From: Prevotella sp.
GTDB taxonomy: Bacteria > Bacteroidota > Bacteroidia > Bacteroidales > Bacteroidaceae
Direction of reading: 5' to 3'
Length of the DNA: 38,938 nucleotides
Assembly: GCA_017964785.1 (NCBI GenBank)
Contig: JAGCRH010000068.1
Span: forward strand, 1 to 38,938
The notes under the pieces are model-generated. The model made no database searches, was not told the origin of the DNA, and saw only the letters and a program-made list of their open reading frames with translations. This document shows, in pieces, positions 13,943-22,659 of the stretch (positions within the stretch are counted from its first letter, which is position 1; every line of letters starts with the position of its first letter). A program made the translations under genes and the position numbers.

Positions 13943-16672
13943 ATGAAAACAAAACTTACGAAACTGATGTGCGCCCTGTTCGCTGCAATGGTGTGCACGA
14001 GTGTGAACGCCCAGAACTATTGTGGCTATCCTAATGAGGAGGATGTCGCTTGGGAACTGAATGGTAGCCAACTCGTCTTTGAGGGTACCGGTGCCATCAA
14101 GGAGTATTCGCACGACATGCCGACGGTATATCCGTGGTTTTCTCAGATGGAAACCATCCAGTCGGTCATCATCGGTGAAGGCATCACCAGCATCCCAGCA
14201 TGGGCCTTTGCCATGTACGAAAATCTACGCAGCATCTCACTGCCAAGCACTCTGAAGACCATTGGCTGGGCGTGTCTAGAGGAGACTAACCTGTGGAATG
14301 TTTCGTTGCCTGAAGGACTTGAGACGATTGAAGCATACGCCTTCATGATGTGTCCGTTCCCCTCGGTCAGCATCCCCAGCACCGTGACGGAAATTGGCGA
14401 ACGCGCTTTTGGCTATTGCGAATCTCTGGAGTCCGTCGGTTGTTATGCAGATGCGCCTCCGACACTTGGCAGCAATGCCTTTGGCGATAGTCCCATTGAG
14501 ACCGTTTATGTTCAGTCAGAGAAAATCGCTACTTATCAGGCTGCCGACGGCTGGAGTGACTTCGGTGACAAGATCCAGAGTCCTGCAGGCTATTGCGGAC
14601 CCGACGGTAGCGACGAGGACAGCGACGACGATGTGACGAAAGCCACTTGGGCGTTCGACATGGCCACGCACACCCTGACTATCAGCGGCACGAAGTTGGG
14701 ACAGTACAACCGTCCCTGGGATAGTGCCGGCATGGGCGGTCAGGGCGGCGGCTTCAACCCCGACAACAATGTGGGCTACCCTTGCGGCATCTACCACTTG
14801 GTCATTGAAGAGGGTATAACGGCCATCCCTGCCATGGAGTTTTATATGAATCTCGCCATCACCGATGTCATTCTGCCGAGTTCTCTGACAGACATCGGCA
14901 TGGGAGCCTTTGGTGAGTGTTTTGCCTTAGAAAGTTTCACCGTCAATGCGACCACACCTCCGACACTCGGCGATGAAGTCTTTATGGACTGTACGACCAT
15001 CCCGACAATCTATGTTCCCGCCGCGAGCGTCGATGCCTATAAGTCTGCTTGGAGTGCCTATGCTGATAAGATACAGGCTATCGGCGGTGCACCTGAGCCT
15101 ACCACCACAACAACCTTCACCTATACCGCTACGGAACAGGTGACGAAGTTCGACACCTATGCCAACTTTACTGGAGCCACTGGTGTCAAATCACACACGT
15201 TTGCCGATGGCGCAGGAACTGTTGTCTATGAAGGAACTGTAACAGGGTTGGAATTTAAGGCTCTGAATGCTACAAATCTGACGTCTATTACAATCCCAGA
15301 GAGCGTGACAACATTAGGTGAGCGGGCTTTCACTGACTGCTCAAAATTAACCAGCATCACGTTCGACGGTACACCAGTAATCAAGACCATTGGTGACTAT
15401 GCCTTTGCTGGTTGCAAGGCTCTGACTGCATTCGATATGCCGAGTACCGTGACAGCACTTGGTAGCAGTGCATTCTCAAATAGTAAAGAACTGACTGCCA
15501 TTACAATTCCTGAGGGCGTGACAACCATCGGTGAATATACTTTCAGAGGTTGCGAGAAGTTGGAGACCGTCACCTTTGCTGGTACACCGTCGGTGACTGC
15601 CCTCGAAAGTTCTGCCTTCGGCGGTTGCAAAGTCTTGGCTGCTATCGCCATTCCTGCCACTGTAGAAACGATTGGTGATGGTGCTTTCACTGGATGTACG
15701 GCTCTTGCTTCCGTCACGTTCACGGAAACATCGGTTCTCACAACCATTGGCACAAGTGCTTTTAGTAGTTGTCCAAGTCTGACTACCATCACTCTGCCGG
15801 AGAGCGTGACAACGCTTGGTGCAATCCAGACAGTGGGAGATGAAACCTATTATAATAACTCCGTCTTCTGGGGTTCTGGACTGACTTCATTCGTCCTCCC
15901 GAAGAATGTCACAACGATCTATGGTGGCGGCATGTTTGCCAACTGCCCTTTGACTTCGTTGACGGTGGATGCTGCTAATACTAACTACGCCGACCTTGGT
16001 TGTAACGCAATCTTCGAGAAGGCTACAGACAAGTTGGTGGCAGGTTGCGTCGCCACCACTGTGCCAGATGGTACTAAGGTCATCGGCCGTGAAGCCTTCT
16101 TCGCTGAGGAACAGCCGTTTACCATTACTCTGCCTGAGAGTGTTACCACCATCGAAGAACGCGCCTTCCACTATGCTACGGGTCTGACAGATATCAACAT
16201 CCCGTCCGGTGTGACAGAGATCCCTGATGAGACTTTTGCGCAGTGTAACTTTACTGAACTTGTCATCCCCGACGGCGTGACCTCTATAGGAAAGATGGCC
16301 TTTATGATGTGTATGAACCTGAAGACCATTACCCTTGGCAGTGGTCTAACCACTATTGACGAATGGGCCTTTGGAATGTGCCCGAACGTGACAGATGTCT
16401 ATTGTTATGCTGCCCCATTTACGACTTGGGATGGTGAAGGCTTCGCTGAGGAGAAGGCCACCAAGTTCCATGTGGCAGATGATGACCTTACGGCCTGGAC
16501 GACAAAGTTCCCCGATGCCAATGTTACCTTCGTAACCGACCTTCCCACTGGCATAAAGGAAATCAGTAACCGTCAGGTTGAGGGTGCCCGCTACAACCTC
16601 AGCGGCCAGCGTGTGAGTGATGGCTATAAGGGCATTGTCATCATGAATGGCAGAAAGGTTCTCACCAAGTAA
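13943..16672 (+). CDS. BspA-type leucine-rich repeat (LRR_5) surface protein
   Basis: 909 residues with a signal peptide ending near SVNAQ (residue ~24). It contains many repeats of the BspA/Treponema LRR_5 class, with pattern SITIPESVTTLGERAFTDCS and variants. The repeats fall into three blocks (about 50-215, 280-385 and 420-850). The first two blocks are separated by a short acidic stretch (GSDEDSDDD, ~226-234), and each new block opens with a small beta module instead of a repeat. The C-terminus (GARYNLSGQRVSDGYKGIVI then MNGRKVLTK) is the short Prevotella-style end that resembles a type IX secretion sorting signal. BspA-like proteins bind host or matrix proteins; here that role is inferred. 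No promoter is evident in the 42-nt gap after the regulator gene, so read-through is possible. Confidence 0.9.
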   Translation: MKTKLTKLMCALFAAMVCTSVNAQNYCGYPNEEDVAWELNGSQLVFEGTGAIKEYSHDMPTVYPWFSQMETIQSVIIGEGITSIPAWAFAMYENLRSISLPSTLKTIGWACLEETNLWNVSLPEGLETIEAYAFMMCPFPSVSIPSTVTEIGERAFGYCESLESVGCYADAPPTLGSNAFGDSPIETVYVQSEKIATYQAADGWSDFGDKIQSPAGYCGPDGSDEDSDDDVTKATWAFDMATHTLTISGTKLGQYNRPWDSAGMGGQGGGFNPDNNVGYPCGIYHLVIEEGITAIPAMEFYMNLAITDVILPSSLTDIGMGAFGECFALESFTVNATTPPTLGDEVFMDCTTIPTIYVPAASVDAYKSAWSAYADKIQAIGGAPEPTTTTTFTYTATEQVTKFDTYANFTGATGVKSHTFADGAGTVVYEGTVTGLEFKALNATNLTSITIPESVTTLGERAFTDCSKLTSITFDGTPVIKTIGDYAFAGCKALTAFDMPSTVTALGSSAFSNSKELTAITIPEGVTTIGEYTFRGCEKLETVTFAGTPSVTALESSAFGGCKVLAAIAIPATVETIGDGAFTGCTALASVTFTETSVLTTIGTSAFSSCPSLTTITLPESVTTLGAIQTVGDETYYNNSVFWGSGLTSFVLPKNVTTIYGGGMFANCPLTSLTVDAANTNYADLGCNAIFEKATDKLVAGCVATTVPDGTKVIGREAFFAEEQPFTITLPESVTTIEERAFHYATGLTDINIPSGVTEIPDETFAQCNFTELVIPDGVTSIGKMAFMMCMNLKTITLGSGLTTIDEWAFGMCPNVTDVYCYAAPFTTWDGEGFAEEKATKFHVADDDLTAWTTKFPDANVTFVTDLPTGIKEISNRQVEGARYNLSGQRVSDGYKGIVIMNGRKVLTK

Positions 16673-16720
16673 GTCCGCCCAAGACGATATTAATCCAAAT
16701 AACTAATAAAAAGAAACATT

Positions 16721-19084
16721 ATGAGAAAAAGTCTATTATCCATGCTTGCCATAGTGGCAATGCTGATCCTGCCGGGCAGAGCCTGGGCAGATGTTACGAT
16801 GACGTTCAGTTTCGTCGACAGTAAAAACGCTGCGATTGAAGGACTGAGCCAGTACGACTCAAAGGTGTCTGTCTATTCGCAGGGTGAATCGGTGGGAAAC
16901 GCCACTGCCATCAGGGACGATGAATGGAATTTCACCGGTAGTTGGATGCTGACTTTCGATGATGCCTATGCTGGAAAGACCGTTTCGTATGAGACATCGT
17001 ATGGCCAGCGGGGAACCTTTACCGTTACCCAAGATGAAACAGTGAAAGTACAACTGATGAAGTTGACCGTCACCGTGAAGGACACGGAAGACCAGCCAGT
17101 CCTTTCCACGTCTGTCTCTATTTATATGCCAAATGGCGACTCTAATAGTTATTATACTGACGATAACGGTACTTTCGCACAGTACTTTGCTGCAGGCGAG
17201 GGCTACAGATGGCGTTGGGGTGATCAGAGCGGTACTTTCGACTTGACTGATGACTATGCGCTGAGCATCATAAAGCAGGCTGCTACCTCGTTCAACCTAA
17301 CTGTCGGTTGTAGGTATGGCGACTATCCCGTCAGAAGCGGTAACGTTTACCTATATAAATATGGTGAGACTGATGAATCTATTGAATACTTCTACAATGG
17401 CAGTGGCAGCAGGAAGTTGGAAGCCGGCGACTACTGGCTGAGAGATGAGGTGGGCGTGTTCAGCGAGAAGATTACCGTGAATGCTGACATGAGTTACTGG
17501 CTGGAATACCATAAGGTGACCTTCACATCGGCTACTGGCGATAAGCCAAATGTCGGCCAACAAGTGAGGGTGTATTCCAACTATGATCCTGAGGGCTATA
17601 ATAATTATTACAAATCATCAAACACCAACGACAAGGGTGAGGTCACGATGTATCTGCAGGCAGGAACCTATACCTACAGTCACCTCGGTTCGATGGCAGA
17701 ATTCACCGTGAATACAACCGATCAGGATCAGACTGTGGCCATCAAGACCAGTAGCGTGACCATCACCCTCGACTGTAGCGCCACTGCTGCCGAACTGGCA
17801 GAGCAGACATTCAGGTGGGCAAAGAGTGAAGAAACTAACAGTTGGAATTATACAAATGTGCAGCCCGAGGGCAAGATCATCACAATCTCACCCCTCGTGG
17901 CTGGTAATTACAAGTTGGTCATCAACGGCATGAACACCGTGGAAGTGGAGGTCGCTGAAGGTGAGAATAACAAGACTGTAAAACTGAATGCCCTCCAGTT
18001 CACGACCAACATTGAGACGACAAGTTACGTGTACGTCAATGAGGGTGAGGGTCGTTTTGCCTTTAACAAGAAGTACTACCTGACCACTGGTGACTACACG
18101 TATGGTATTTCTTCTTACGGAGAGCCTTTAGGTATCGTTAACCTGACAGCCGACCAGGACATCCCGCTGAACCACGGTGTCTTGACTGTGACGGTTAAGG
18201 ACAGCAAGGGTGTTGTGGAAGGCCAGTACGTGACCTTCGGTGGAAGAGGAGGCAATACTGACGAGAACGGAAAGGTGACCTTCACGCAGTTGCTGGAACC
18301 CACAAACAAATTCACGTTGGAGGCTTCTGACTGCTACGTTGAGAAAGAGATTATCCTGGTGGCAGGAGATAATACAGCAGAACTGACCATCCCCGACAAT
18401 GTTACTTTCAATGTCCTCCACATGGGAAAGGCCTTTACTGCAAACGCATTGTGGGTTATCTCGGTTGATGATCAGCACGTCAACTACCGTGTAAGAGTGA
18501 ATGAGGGTGTCGGTACGGCACGTCTTAACCCGGCCCTGACATACAGAATTGAGGATTATCATGGTACGACAACCATCAAAGAGGGCAGCACCCTGTCGCT
18601 GGGTAAAATCAACATAACCACCGAAGGCGACGGTATCGCACTGCCTATGGAGAACTGGGATGCCGTCAGCACATACAATGTGGTGGTAGGTAGCAATGTC
18701 CGTCTGGCTGCTATCCCCGTCAGCGGCAGTGAGTTCCAGGGATGGGACATCAATGGCACCAACTATGATGTGGCAATGGTGGACATGACCATCACGGATC
18801 CGGAAACGACGGCGAAGGCTAAGTTCGGTGAGGCTTCCAGTGCCCCGACACAGGCCCGCCAGTTGAAGGCCAATGCTTCGTTCAGCACCGATGGACAGTT
18901 CGTTTATCTGCAGGGCAATATCGAGGGAACGGCACAGATATTCACGTTTGACGGCAAACTGATGAAGAGGTTGGGTGTGATCGGCGACCGTATCGGTATC
19001 TACGACCTGCCCACAGGTGCCTATCTCATCAAGGTGACCGACGAAAGCGGTACTGTGCAGGTTGGCCGAGTCCTGAAAGACTAA
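16721..19084 (+). CDS. Large secreted beta-rich protein with type IX-like C-terminal domain
   Basis: 787 residues with signal peptide MRKSLLSMLAIVAMLILPGRAWA. The body is a series of beta-sandwich-like modules, several of the carboxypeptidase-regulatory/SpaA type, recognisable by motifs such as LTVTVKDSKGVVEGQYVTFG and YYTDDNGTF; a later segment (~665-710) resembles the GxxFxGW repeats of InlB/Flg_new domains (SEFQGWDING). After a T/Q-rich linker (~715-722), the last ~75 residues read like a type A type IX sorting domain (AQIFTFDGKLMKRL, GIYDLPTGAYLIKVTDESG, QVGRVLKD). It lies 48 nt after the LRR gene and is followed by a strong terminator. No enzymatic motif is seen; adhesin or surface-layer scaffold is a guess. 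Confidence 0.78.
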   Translation: MRKSLLSMLAIVAMLILPGRAWADVTMTFSFVDSKNAAIEGLSQYDSKVSVYSQGESVGNATAIRDDEWNFTGSWMLTFDDAYAGKTVSYETSYGQRGTFTVTQDETVKVQLMKLTVTVKDTEDQPVLSTSVSIYMPNGDSNSYYTDDNGTFAQYFAAGEGYRWRWGDQSGTFDLTDDYALSIIKQAATSFNLTVGCRYGDYPVRSGNVYLYKYGETDESIEYFYNGSGSRKLEAGDYWLRDEVGVFSEKITVNADMSYWLEYHKVTFTSATGDKPNVGQQVRVYSNYDPEGYNNYYKSSNTNDKGEVTMYLQAGTYTYSHLGSMAEFTVNTTDQDQTVAIKTSSVTITLDCSATAAELAEQTFRWAKSEETNSWNYTNVQPEGKIITISPLVAGNYKLVINGMNTVEVEVAEGENNKTVKLNALQFTTNIETTSYVYVNEGEGRFAFNKKYYLTTGDYTYGISSYGEPLGIVNLTADQDIPLNHGVLTVTVKDSKGVVEGQYVTFGGRGGNTDENGKVTFTQLLEPTNKFTLEASDCYVEKEIILVAGDNTAELTIPDNVTFNVLHMGKAFTANALWVISVDDQHVNYRVRVNEGVGTARLNPALTYRIEDYHGTTTIKEGSTLSLGKINITTEGDGIALPMENWDAVSTYNVVVGSNVRLAAIPVSGSEFQGWDINGTNYDVAMVDMTITDPETTAKAKFGEASSAPTQARQLKANASFSTDGQFVYLQGNIEGTAQIFTFDGKLMKRLGVIGDRIGIYDLPTGAYLIKVTDESGTVQVGRVLKD

Positions 19085-19124
19085 CCAACAGACAGATGTG
19101 GACAGCCCCGCTGTCATACTAAAG

Positions 19125-19159
19125 AGAATCGCTACCAGCAATGGTAGCGGTTCTTTTTT
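19125..19159 (+). terminator. Rho-independent terminator after the secreted-protein genes
   Basis: A 13-bp stem (19125-19137 with 19142-19154, one T-G pair) closed by a GCAA tetraloop and followed by a T-run to 19159. It sits 41 nt past the stop codon of the beta-rich protein and upstream of the birA promoter. Confidence 0.9.
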
Positions 19160-19170
19160 ATCCCCTTTGA

Positions 19171-19202
19171 TTTGCATATTTCAGGGGAATTGTGTACCTT
19201 TG
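19171..19202 (+). promoter_or_regulatory. Promoter of birA-pyrH
   Basis: TTTG (19171-19174), a 20-nt spacer and TACCTTTG (19195-19202) are a full consensus match. The -7 box ends only 9 nt before the birA ATG (19212), so the leader should be about 5 nt. Confidence 0.85.
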
Positions 19203-19211
19203 TCGGCGAGA

Positions 19212-19982
19212 ATGAAGTTTGAGGTCATACATATCGACGAGACGGACTCCACCAACCGCTGGCTGCGTGATAACCCGCCCTTATTTGGCAATAACCCTGC
19301 CTTATTGAAGAATAAGGGCCGCTTATTGAGAAAGGGGTGCCCTGTGGTTGTGGCGGAGTATCAGACCGCAGGGAGGGGTTGCGGAACGAACCAATGGGAG
19401 AGTGAGCGCGGCAAGAACCTGACGTTCTCGATGCTGATCCATCCCTCGGATGTGCCGGCAGCGAAGCAGTTCATTCTGTCGATGGCCAATGCGCTGGCAC
19501 TGAAACGGACACTCGACGACTATGTAGATGGCATCAAGATCAAATGGCCCAACGACATCTATTGGCATGACCGGAAGATTTGCGGCACGCTGATAGAAAC
19601 CACGTTGCAGGGCAGCAGGATCCAGGACTGCATCATCGGCACGGGCATCAACATCAACCAGAGAGCATTCCTGAGCGATGCACCGAACCCAGTATCGCTT
19701 TGTCAGATTCTTGGTCACGAGGTGGACCGCGAGGAGGTTCTGGAAAAAGTGCTGAATTATTCAGACGACTACATGCTGGCTGTGGACCAGGGCTTATGGG
19801 AAGACATCAGAGCGTCATACCGCGCTCATCTCTACCGTTTAGAGGAGAGTCACGATTTTATAATCAGTGGTCAGAGGGTCTGCTGCAAATTGGTGGGTGT
19901 CACAGACGACGGACATCTGCGCTTACTGCATGATCACACGCCCACTGACTATGCTTTTAAGGAAGTACAGTTTTGTTTATAG
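19212..19982 (+). CDS. birA: Biotin--[acetyl-CoA carboxylase] ligase
   Basis: 256 residues from ATG 19212; the family N-terminus IHIDETDSTNRWL follows directly, and an upstream in-frame start (19098) would overlap terminator and promoter. The biotin protein ligase motifs are present: GRGCGTNQW (variant of GRGRxGRxW), IKWPNDIYW, KICGTLIET and GTGININ. There is no N-terminal helix-turn-helix, so this is a mono-functional (class I) ligase that biotinylates carboxyl carrier proteins without acting as a repressor. The second position of the GRGRxGR loop region is Cys instead of Arg (GRGCG). A four-unit heptanucleotide array begins within the last codons and fills the spacer to pyrH. Confidence 0.93.
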   Translation: MKFEVIHIDETDSTNRWLRDNPPLFGNNPALLKNKGRLLRKGCPVVVAEYQTAGRGCGTNQWESERGKNLTFSMLIHPSDVPAAKQFILSMANALALKRTLDDYVDGIKIKWPNDIYWHDRKICGTLIETTLQGSRIQDCIIGTGININQRAFLSDAPNPVSLCQILGHEVDREEVLEKVLNYSDDYMLAVDQGLWEDIRASYRAHLYRLEESHDFIISGQRVCCKLVGVTDDGHLRLLHDHTPTDYAFKEVQFCL

Positions 19983-20002
19983 TTTATTGTTTATAGTTTA
20001 TA
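19975..20002 (+). repeat. Heptanucleotide array at the birA/pyrH junction
   Basis: Four tandem 7-mers: GTTTATA, GTTTATT, GTTTATA, GTTTATA. The birA stop (TAG, 19980-19982) is formed across the first unit boundary, and pyrH starts 3 nt after the last unit (20006). Confidence 0.9.
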
Positions 20003-20005
20003 GAT

Positions 20006-20716
20006 ATGGCAAGATTTAAGAGAATTCTATTGAAGTTGTCAGGCGAGAGCCTGATGGGAAAGCAGGGTCACGGTATTGACCCTGAGCGTCTGGGCGACTA
20101 TGCCCGTCAGATTAAGGAAGTGGCCGAGATGGGTGTGCAGATCGGTATCGTTATTGGTGGCGGAAACATCTTCCGTGGCCTGAGTGGTTCGAAGAAAGGC
20201 TTTGACCGTGTGAAGGGCGACCAGATGGGTATGTGCGCCACAGTCATCAACTCACTGGCACTGAGCAGCGCCCTCGATGCAGAAGGTGTGAAGAACAAGG
20301 TGCTGACGGCCATCCGCATGGAACCGATCGGTGAGTTCTACAGCAAGTGGAAAGCTATCGAGGCTATGGAGAACGGATATGTATGTATCTTCTCCGCTGG
20401 TACGGGTCAGCCTTATTTCACCACCGATACAGGAAGTAGTCTGCGTGGCGTGGAGATTGAGGCCGATGTGATGCTGAAAGGAACTCGCGTGGACGGCATC
20501 TATACCGCCGATCCCGAGAAGGATCCGACAGCCACGAAGTTTGAGGATATCTCTTATCAGGAGGTGTTGGAGCGCGGCTTGAAGGTGATGGATCTCTCAG
20601 CCGTCTGCATGTGTCAGGACAACAACCTGCCCATCTATGTCTTCAACATGGACATCGTCGGTAATCTGAAAAAGGTGATGGAAGGCGAGCAGATCGGAAC
20701 GCTCGTACATCCATAG
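20006..20716 (+). CDS. pyrH: UMP kinase (uridylate kinase)
   Basis: 236 residues, the normal length for the bacterial hexameric UMP kinase of the amino-acid kinase fold. KRILLKLSGESLMGKQGHGI at the N-terminus, VIGGGNIFRG (phosphate-binding glycine loop), a AGTGQPYFTTDT segment for UMP/ATP binding, and the C-terminal DNNLPIYVFNMD are all intact. It phosphorylates UMP to UDP in pyrimidine nucleotide synthesis. The gene usually next to it in bacteria (frr) is absent here; instead it follows birA, and it ends 5 bp from the convergent DUF4834 gene with no visible terminator between. Confidence 0.97.
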   Translation: MARFKRILLKLSGESLMGKQGHGIDPERLGDYARQIKEVAEMGVQIGIVIGGGNIFRGLSGSKKGFDRVKGDQMGMCATVINSLALSSALDAEGVKNKVLTAIRMEPIGEFYSKWKAIEAMENGYVCIFSAGTGQPYFTTDTGSSLRGVEIEADVMLKGTRVDGIYTADPEKDPTATKFEDISYQEVLERGLKVMDLSAVCMCQDNNLPIYVFNMDIVGNLKKVMEGEQIGTLVHP

Positions 20717-20721
20717 AGGAT

Positions 20722-21108
20722 TTAACTGACTTCCTCGAACTCGACGTACTCGCCGTCGCTGTTGTCGAAGATCTTTTTCTTCTCTTCGCTCTCGCGGTCG
20801 TCGATGATTGTTACACCACTATCCGTAGTTGTCTTGCGGGTAGTGGTTTGCTTTTCTGTCTTCGGCTCTTGCTTCTTGCTGCCGCTGCTCTTGAAGTAGT
20901 CCTTGTCGAAAGGATTTTTCTCCCGCTGCTCCCTTTGGTTGCGGATATACTCCTGACGACTGTATTTCTTACCACCAGTATTCATAAACTGTTCCTGCAT
21001 GTCTCTCATGTTCCTGACGCCTTTGTACATGAAACGGAGCACCACCGCTACGACGACGGCGATACCAATGAGGATAAAAAGAATGATGGCAACAAATCCT
21101 TTCAGCAT
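20722..21108 (-). CDS. DUF4834 family small membrane-anchored protein
   Basis: 128 residues: one N-terminal transmembrane helix (~5-26), then a basic region with the MYKGVRNMRDMQEQFMNTGG pattern seen in the DUF4834 family of Bacteroidota, a Lys/Thr-rich low-complexity middle (~75-95) and a very acidic C-terminal tail (SDGEYVEFEEVS). It lies 15 nt downstream of pssA as the last gene of the psd-pssA operon, a neighbourhood I recall as common in Bacteroidota. Function is unknown; a cytoplasmic-tail membrane protein connected with phospholipid synthesis is inference from linkage. Confidence 0.85.
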   Translation of the reverse strand: MLKGFVAIILFILIGIAVVVAVVLRFMYKGVRNMRDMQEQFMNTGGKKYSRQEYIRNQREQREKNPFDKDYFKSSGSKKQEPKTEKQTTTRKTTTDSGVTIIDDRESEEKKKIFDNSDGEYVEFEEVS

Positions 21109-21123
21109 AATATAGATTGTTTT

Positions 21124-21804
21124 TTAGGTTGTTTTATGAGTGGCAATAGACAGAATGACATACCATGCAATGATGGCGGCCAGGCCAGTGACTCCCAACA
21201 GGAGCAGCAGTGGTATGCAGGAGAGGATAAAGATGTATTTGATCTCATTGCCCTTCCAGCCCCAGGTCTTGAACTTCAAGGCGAACATGGGGATTTCGGC
21301 AATGAGCAACCAGCAACTGATAAAAGTGCCAACGAGAATACACCATTCCATGCCCTCAAAGCAGATGGCTTTTTCCTGCAAGCCCACGATGAGTGAACCC
21401 CAGAAGAGGGCATTGGCAGGGGTGGGGAGTCCGATGAAACCCAAGGCCTGTCGCTCGTCAAGGTTGAACTTCGCGAGGCGCAAAGCCGAGAAGGCTGCCA
21501 TCACAAAGGCGAGGAAAGGCACGATAGGAATATGGATATGGAAGGTGCAGAGATAACTGAACACAATAGCCGAGGGGGCAAAGCCGAAGGTGATGTCGTC
21601 GGCCAATGAGTCGAGTTCCTTGCCGATGGGGGAGGAGACGTGCAGCAGGCGTGCCACCATCCCGTCGAAGAAATCAAAGACCGCTCCAATCACGATGAAC
21701 AGTAGCGCCAGATAGGTCACACCCATGAATGCCCAATAGGTGGCGATGCAACCTGAGATGAGGTTGCAGCAGGTGATCGTATTTGGGATATGCTTCTTAA
21801 TCAT
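21124..21804 (-). CDS. pssA: CDP-diacylglycerol--serine O-phosphatidyltransferase
   Basis: 226 residues from ATG 21804; an upstream extension of the frame overlaps psd and is not family-like. The CDP-alcohol phosphatidyltransferase signature D-G-x2-A-R-x8-G-x3-D-x3-D is complete (DGMVARLLHVSS, then GKELDSLAD), with about seven to eight hydrophobic helices around it. The N-terminus IPNTITCCNLISGC is typical of PssA. It makes phosphatidylserine from CDP-diacylglycerol and serine, which the adjacent psd then decarboxylates to phosphatidylethanolamine. The start codon is part of a heptanucleotide array that occupies the spacer from psd. Confidence 0.95.
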   Translation of the reverse strand: MIKKHIPNTITCCNLISGCIATYWAFMGVTYLALLFIVIGAVFDFFDGMVARLLHVSSPIGKELDSLADDITFGFAPSAIVFSYLCTFHIHIPIVPFLAFVMAAFSALRLAKFNLDERQALGFIGLPTPANALFWGSLIVGLQEKAICFEGMEWCILVGTFISCWLLIAEIPMFALKFKTWGWKGNEIKYIFILSCIPLLLLLGVTGLAAIIAWYVILSIATHKTT

Positions 21805-21822
21805 TGAACATTGACCATTGAA
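21802..21822 (-). repeat. Heptanucleotide array at the psd/pssA junction
   Basis: On the plus strand CATTGAA, CATTGAC, CATTGAA (three units, then CAT). In the transcribed sense the unit is TTCAATG: the ATG of the last unit is the pssA start codon, and the psd stop lies 2 nt before the first. Confidence 0.88.
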
Positions 21823-21824
21823 CA

Positions 21825-22514
21825 TTATGCCAATTTTGCGATGACCGTCTGGTCGCCCGTTGTGGGCTGGTTCATTGTGACACAGGCCTTGGCCGTCAGC
21901 GGCAGGAATACATCCACACGCGAACCCAGTTTGATAAAGCCCATGTGCTCGTCGATATAGCACTCCTCTTCGGGTTTGGCGTATGTGACGATACGACGGG
22001 CCACGGCGCCGGCAATCTGGCGCACCAAGATATCCTCACCCTCGGGCGTAGTGATCATGATGTCAGAATGCTCGTTCTCCTCGCTGGCCTTGGGCAGCCA
22101 CGCTTTGTGGTAGTTGCCGTTGAAATGCTTCACAAACTTCACCTTGCCGTCAACAGGAAACCAGTTGGCGTGTACGTTCCACGGACTCATGAAGATAGAG
22201 ATCATCAGGCGCTTGTCGTGGAAGTAGTCATTCTCCTCGGCTTCCTCCACCACGACGATCTTGCCGTCGGCAGGTGCCACAACCAATTTCTCTGTGTCGC
22301 CGTTAAAGTAGCGGATGGGACAGCGGTAGAAGTTCAGTGCCACAAACCAGACGGTTCCGAAGATGATAATAAAAATCCAAAAAGGAATATGTGATTCGAA
22401 GAGCCGCAGGAGCAGCGCACCGATAGCGATGATCAGTCCGGCACTAAGTGTCAGTTCGTTGGTACCCTCGCGGTGAATCCTGATTTTTTTCAGTTTCTTG
22501 ATTCTTTCTCCCAT
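21825..22514 (-). CDS. psd: Phosphatidylserine decarboxylase, short (PSD-A/C-like) form
   Basis: 229 residues with two adjacent hydrophobic segments near the N-terminus (~23-40, 44-62). The self-processing site is visible as [10 protein letters not shown] (Gly197-Ser198), where Ser198 would become the pyruvoyl cofactor; other PSD motifs include [12 protein letters not shown] and [16 protein letters not shown] with the conserved His. It decarboxylates phosphatidylserine to phosphatidylethanolamine at the inner membrane. It is first gene of the operon psd-pssA-DUF4834, driven by a consensus promoter that is back-to-back with that of dnaE. Confidence 0.95.
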   Translation of the reverse strand: MGERIKKLKKIRIHREGTNELTLSAGLIIAIGALLLRLFESHIPFWIFIIIFGTVWFVALNFYRCPIRYFNGDTEKLVVAPADGKIVVVEEAEENDYFHDKRLMISIFMSPWNVHANWFPVDGKVKFVKHFNGNYHKAWLPKASEENEHSDIMITTPEGEDILVRQIAGAVARRIVTYAKPEEECYIDEHMGFIKLGSRVDVFLPLTAKACVTMNQPTTGDQTVIAKLA

Positions 22515-22548
22515 TAGTTATCTTTCCGATTGTTTTCGTTTCCGGTTG

Positions 22549-22580
22549 CAAAGGTACATCTTTTTTGCGTAAATTACAAA
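22549..22580 (-). promoter_or_regulatory. Promoter of the psd-pssA-DUF4834 operon
   Basis: Minus-strand TTTG (22580-22577), 20 nt, TACCTTTG (22556-22549). The predicted start near 22544 gives a ~30-nt leader. Confidence 0.85.
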
Positions 22581-22596
22581 CTTTTCACACTTTTCT

Positions 22597-22628
22597 TTTG
22601 ATATTCTCAGGATTTAGCAGTAACTTTG
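22597..22628 (+). promoter_or_regulatory. Promoter of dnaE
   Basis: TTTG (22597-22600), 20 nt, TAACTTTG (22621-22628); the predicted start near 22633 leaves a leader of ~27 nt before the ATG at 22660. The -33 elements of this and the psd promoter are only 16 nt apart. Confidence 0.85.
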
Positions 22629-22659
22629 ACCCACGAAAACGGAAAAAGCAAGCATTTCG

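Noticed and set aside
18128-19177. 349-codon minus-strand frame opposite the beta-rich secreted protein
   Set aside because: It overlaps a gene with a signal peptide and a type IX-like end, and also covers the terminator after it. No supporting features.
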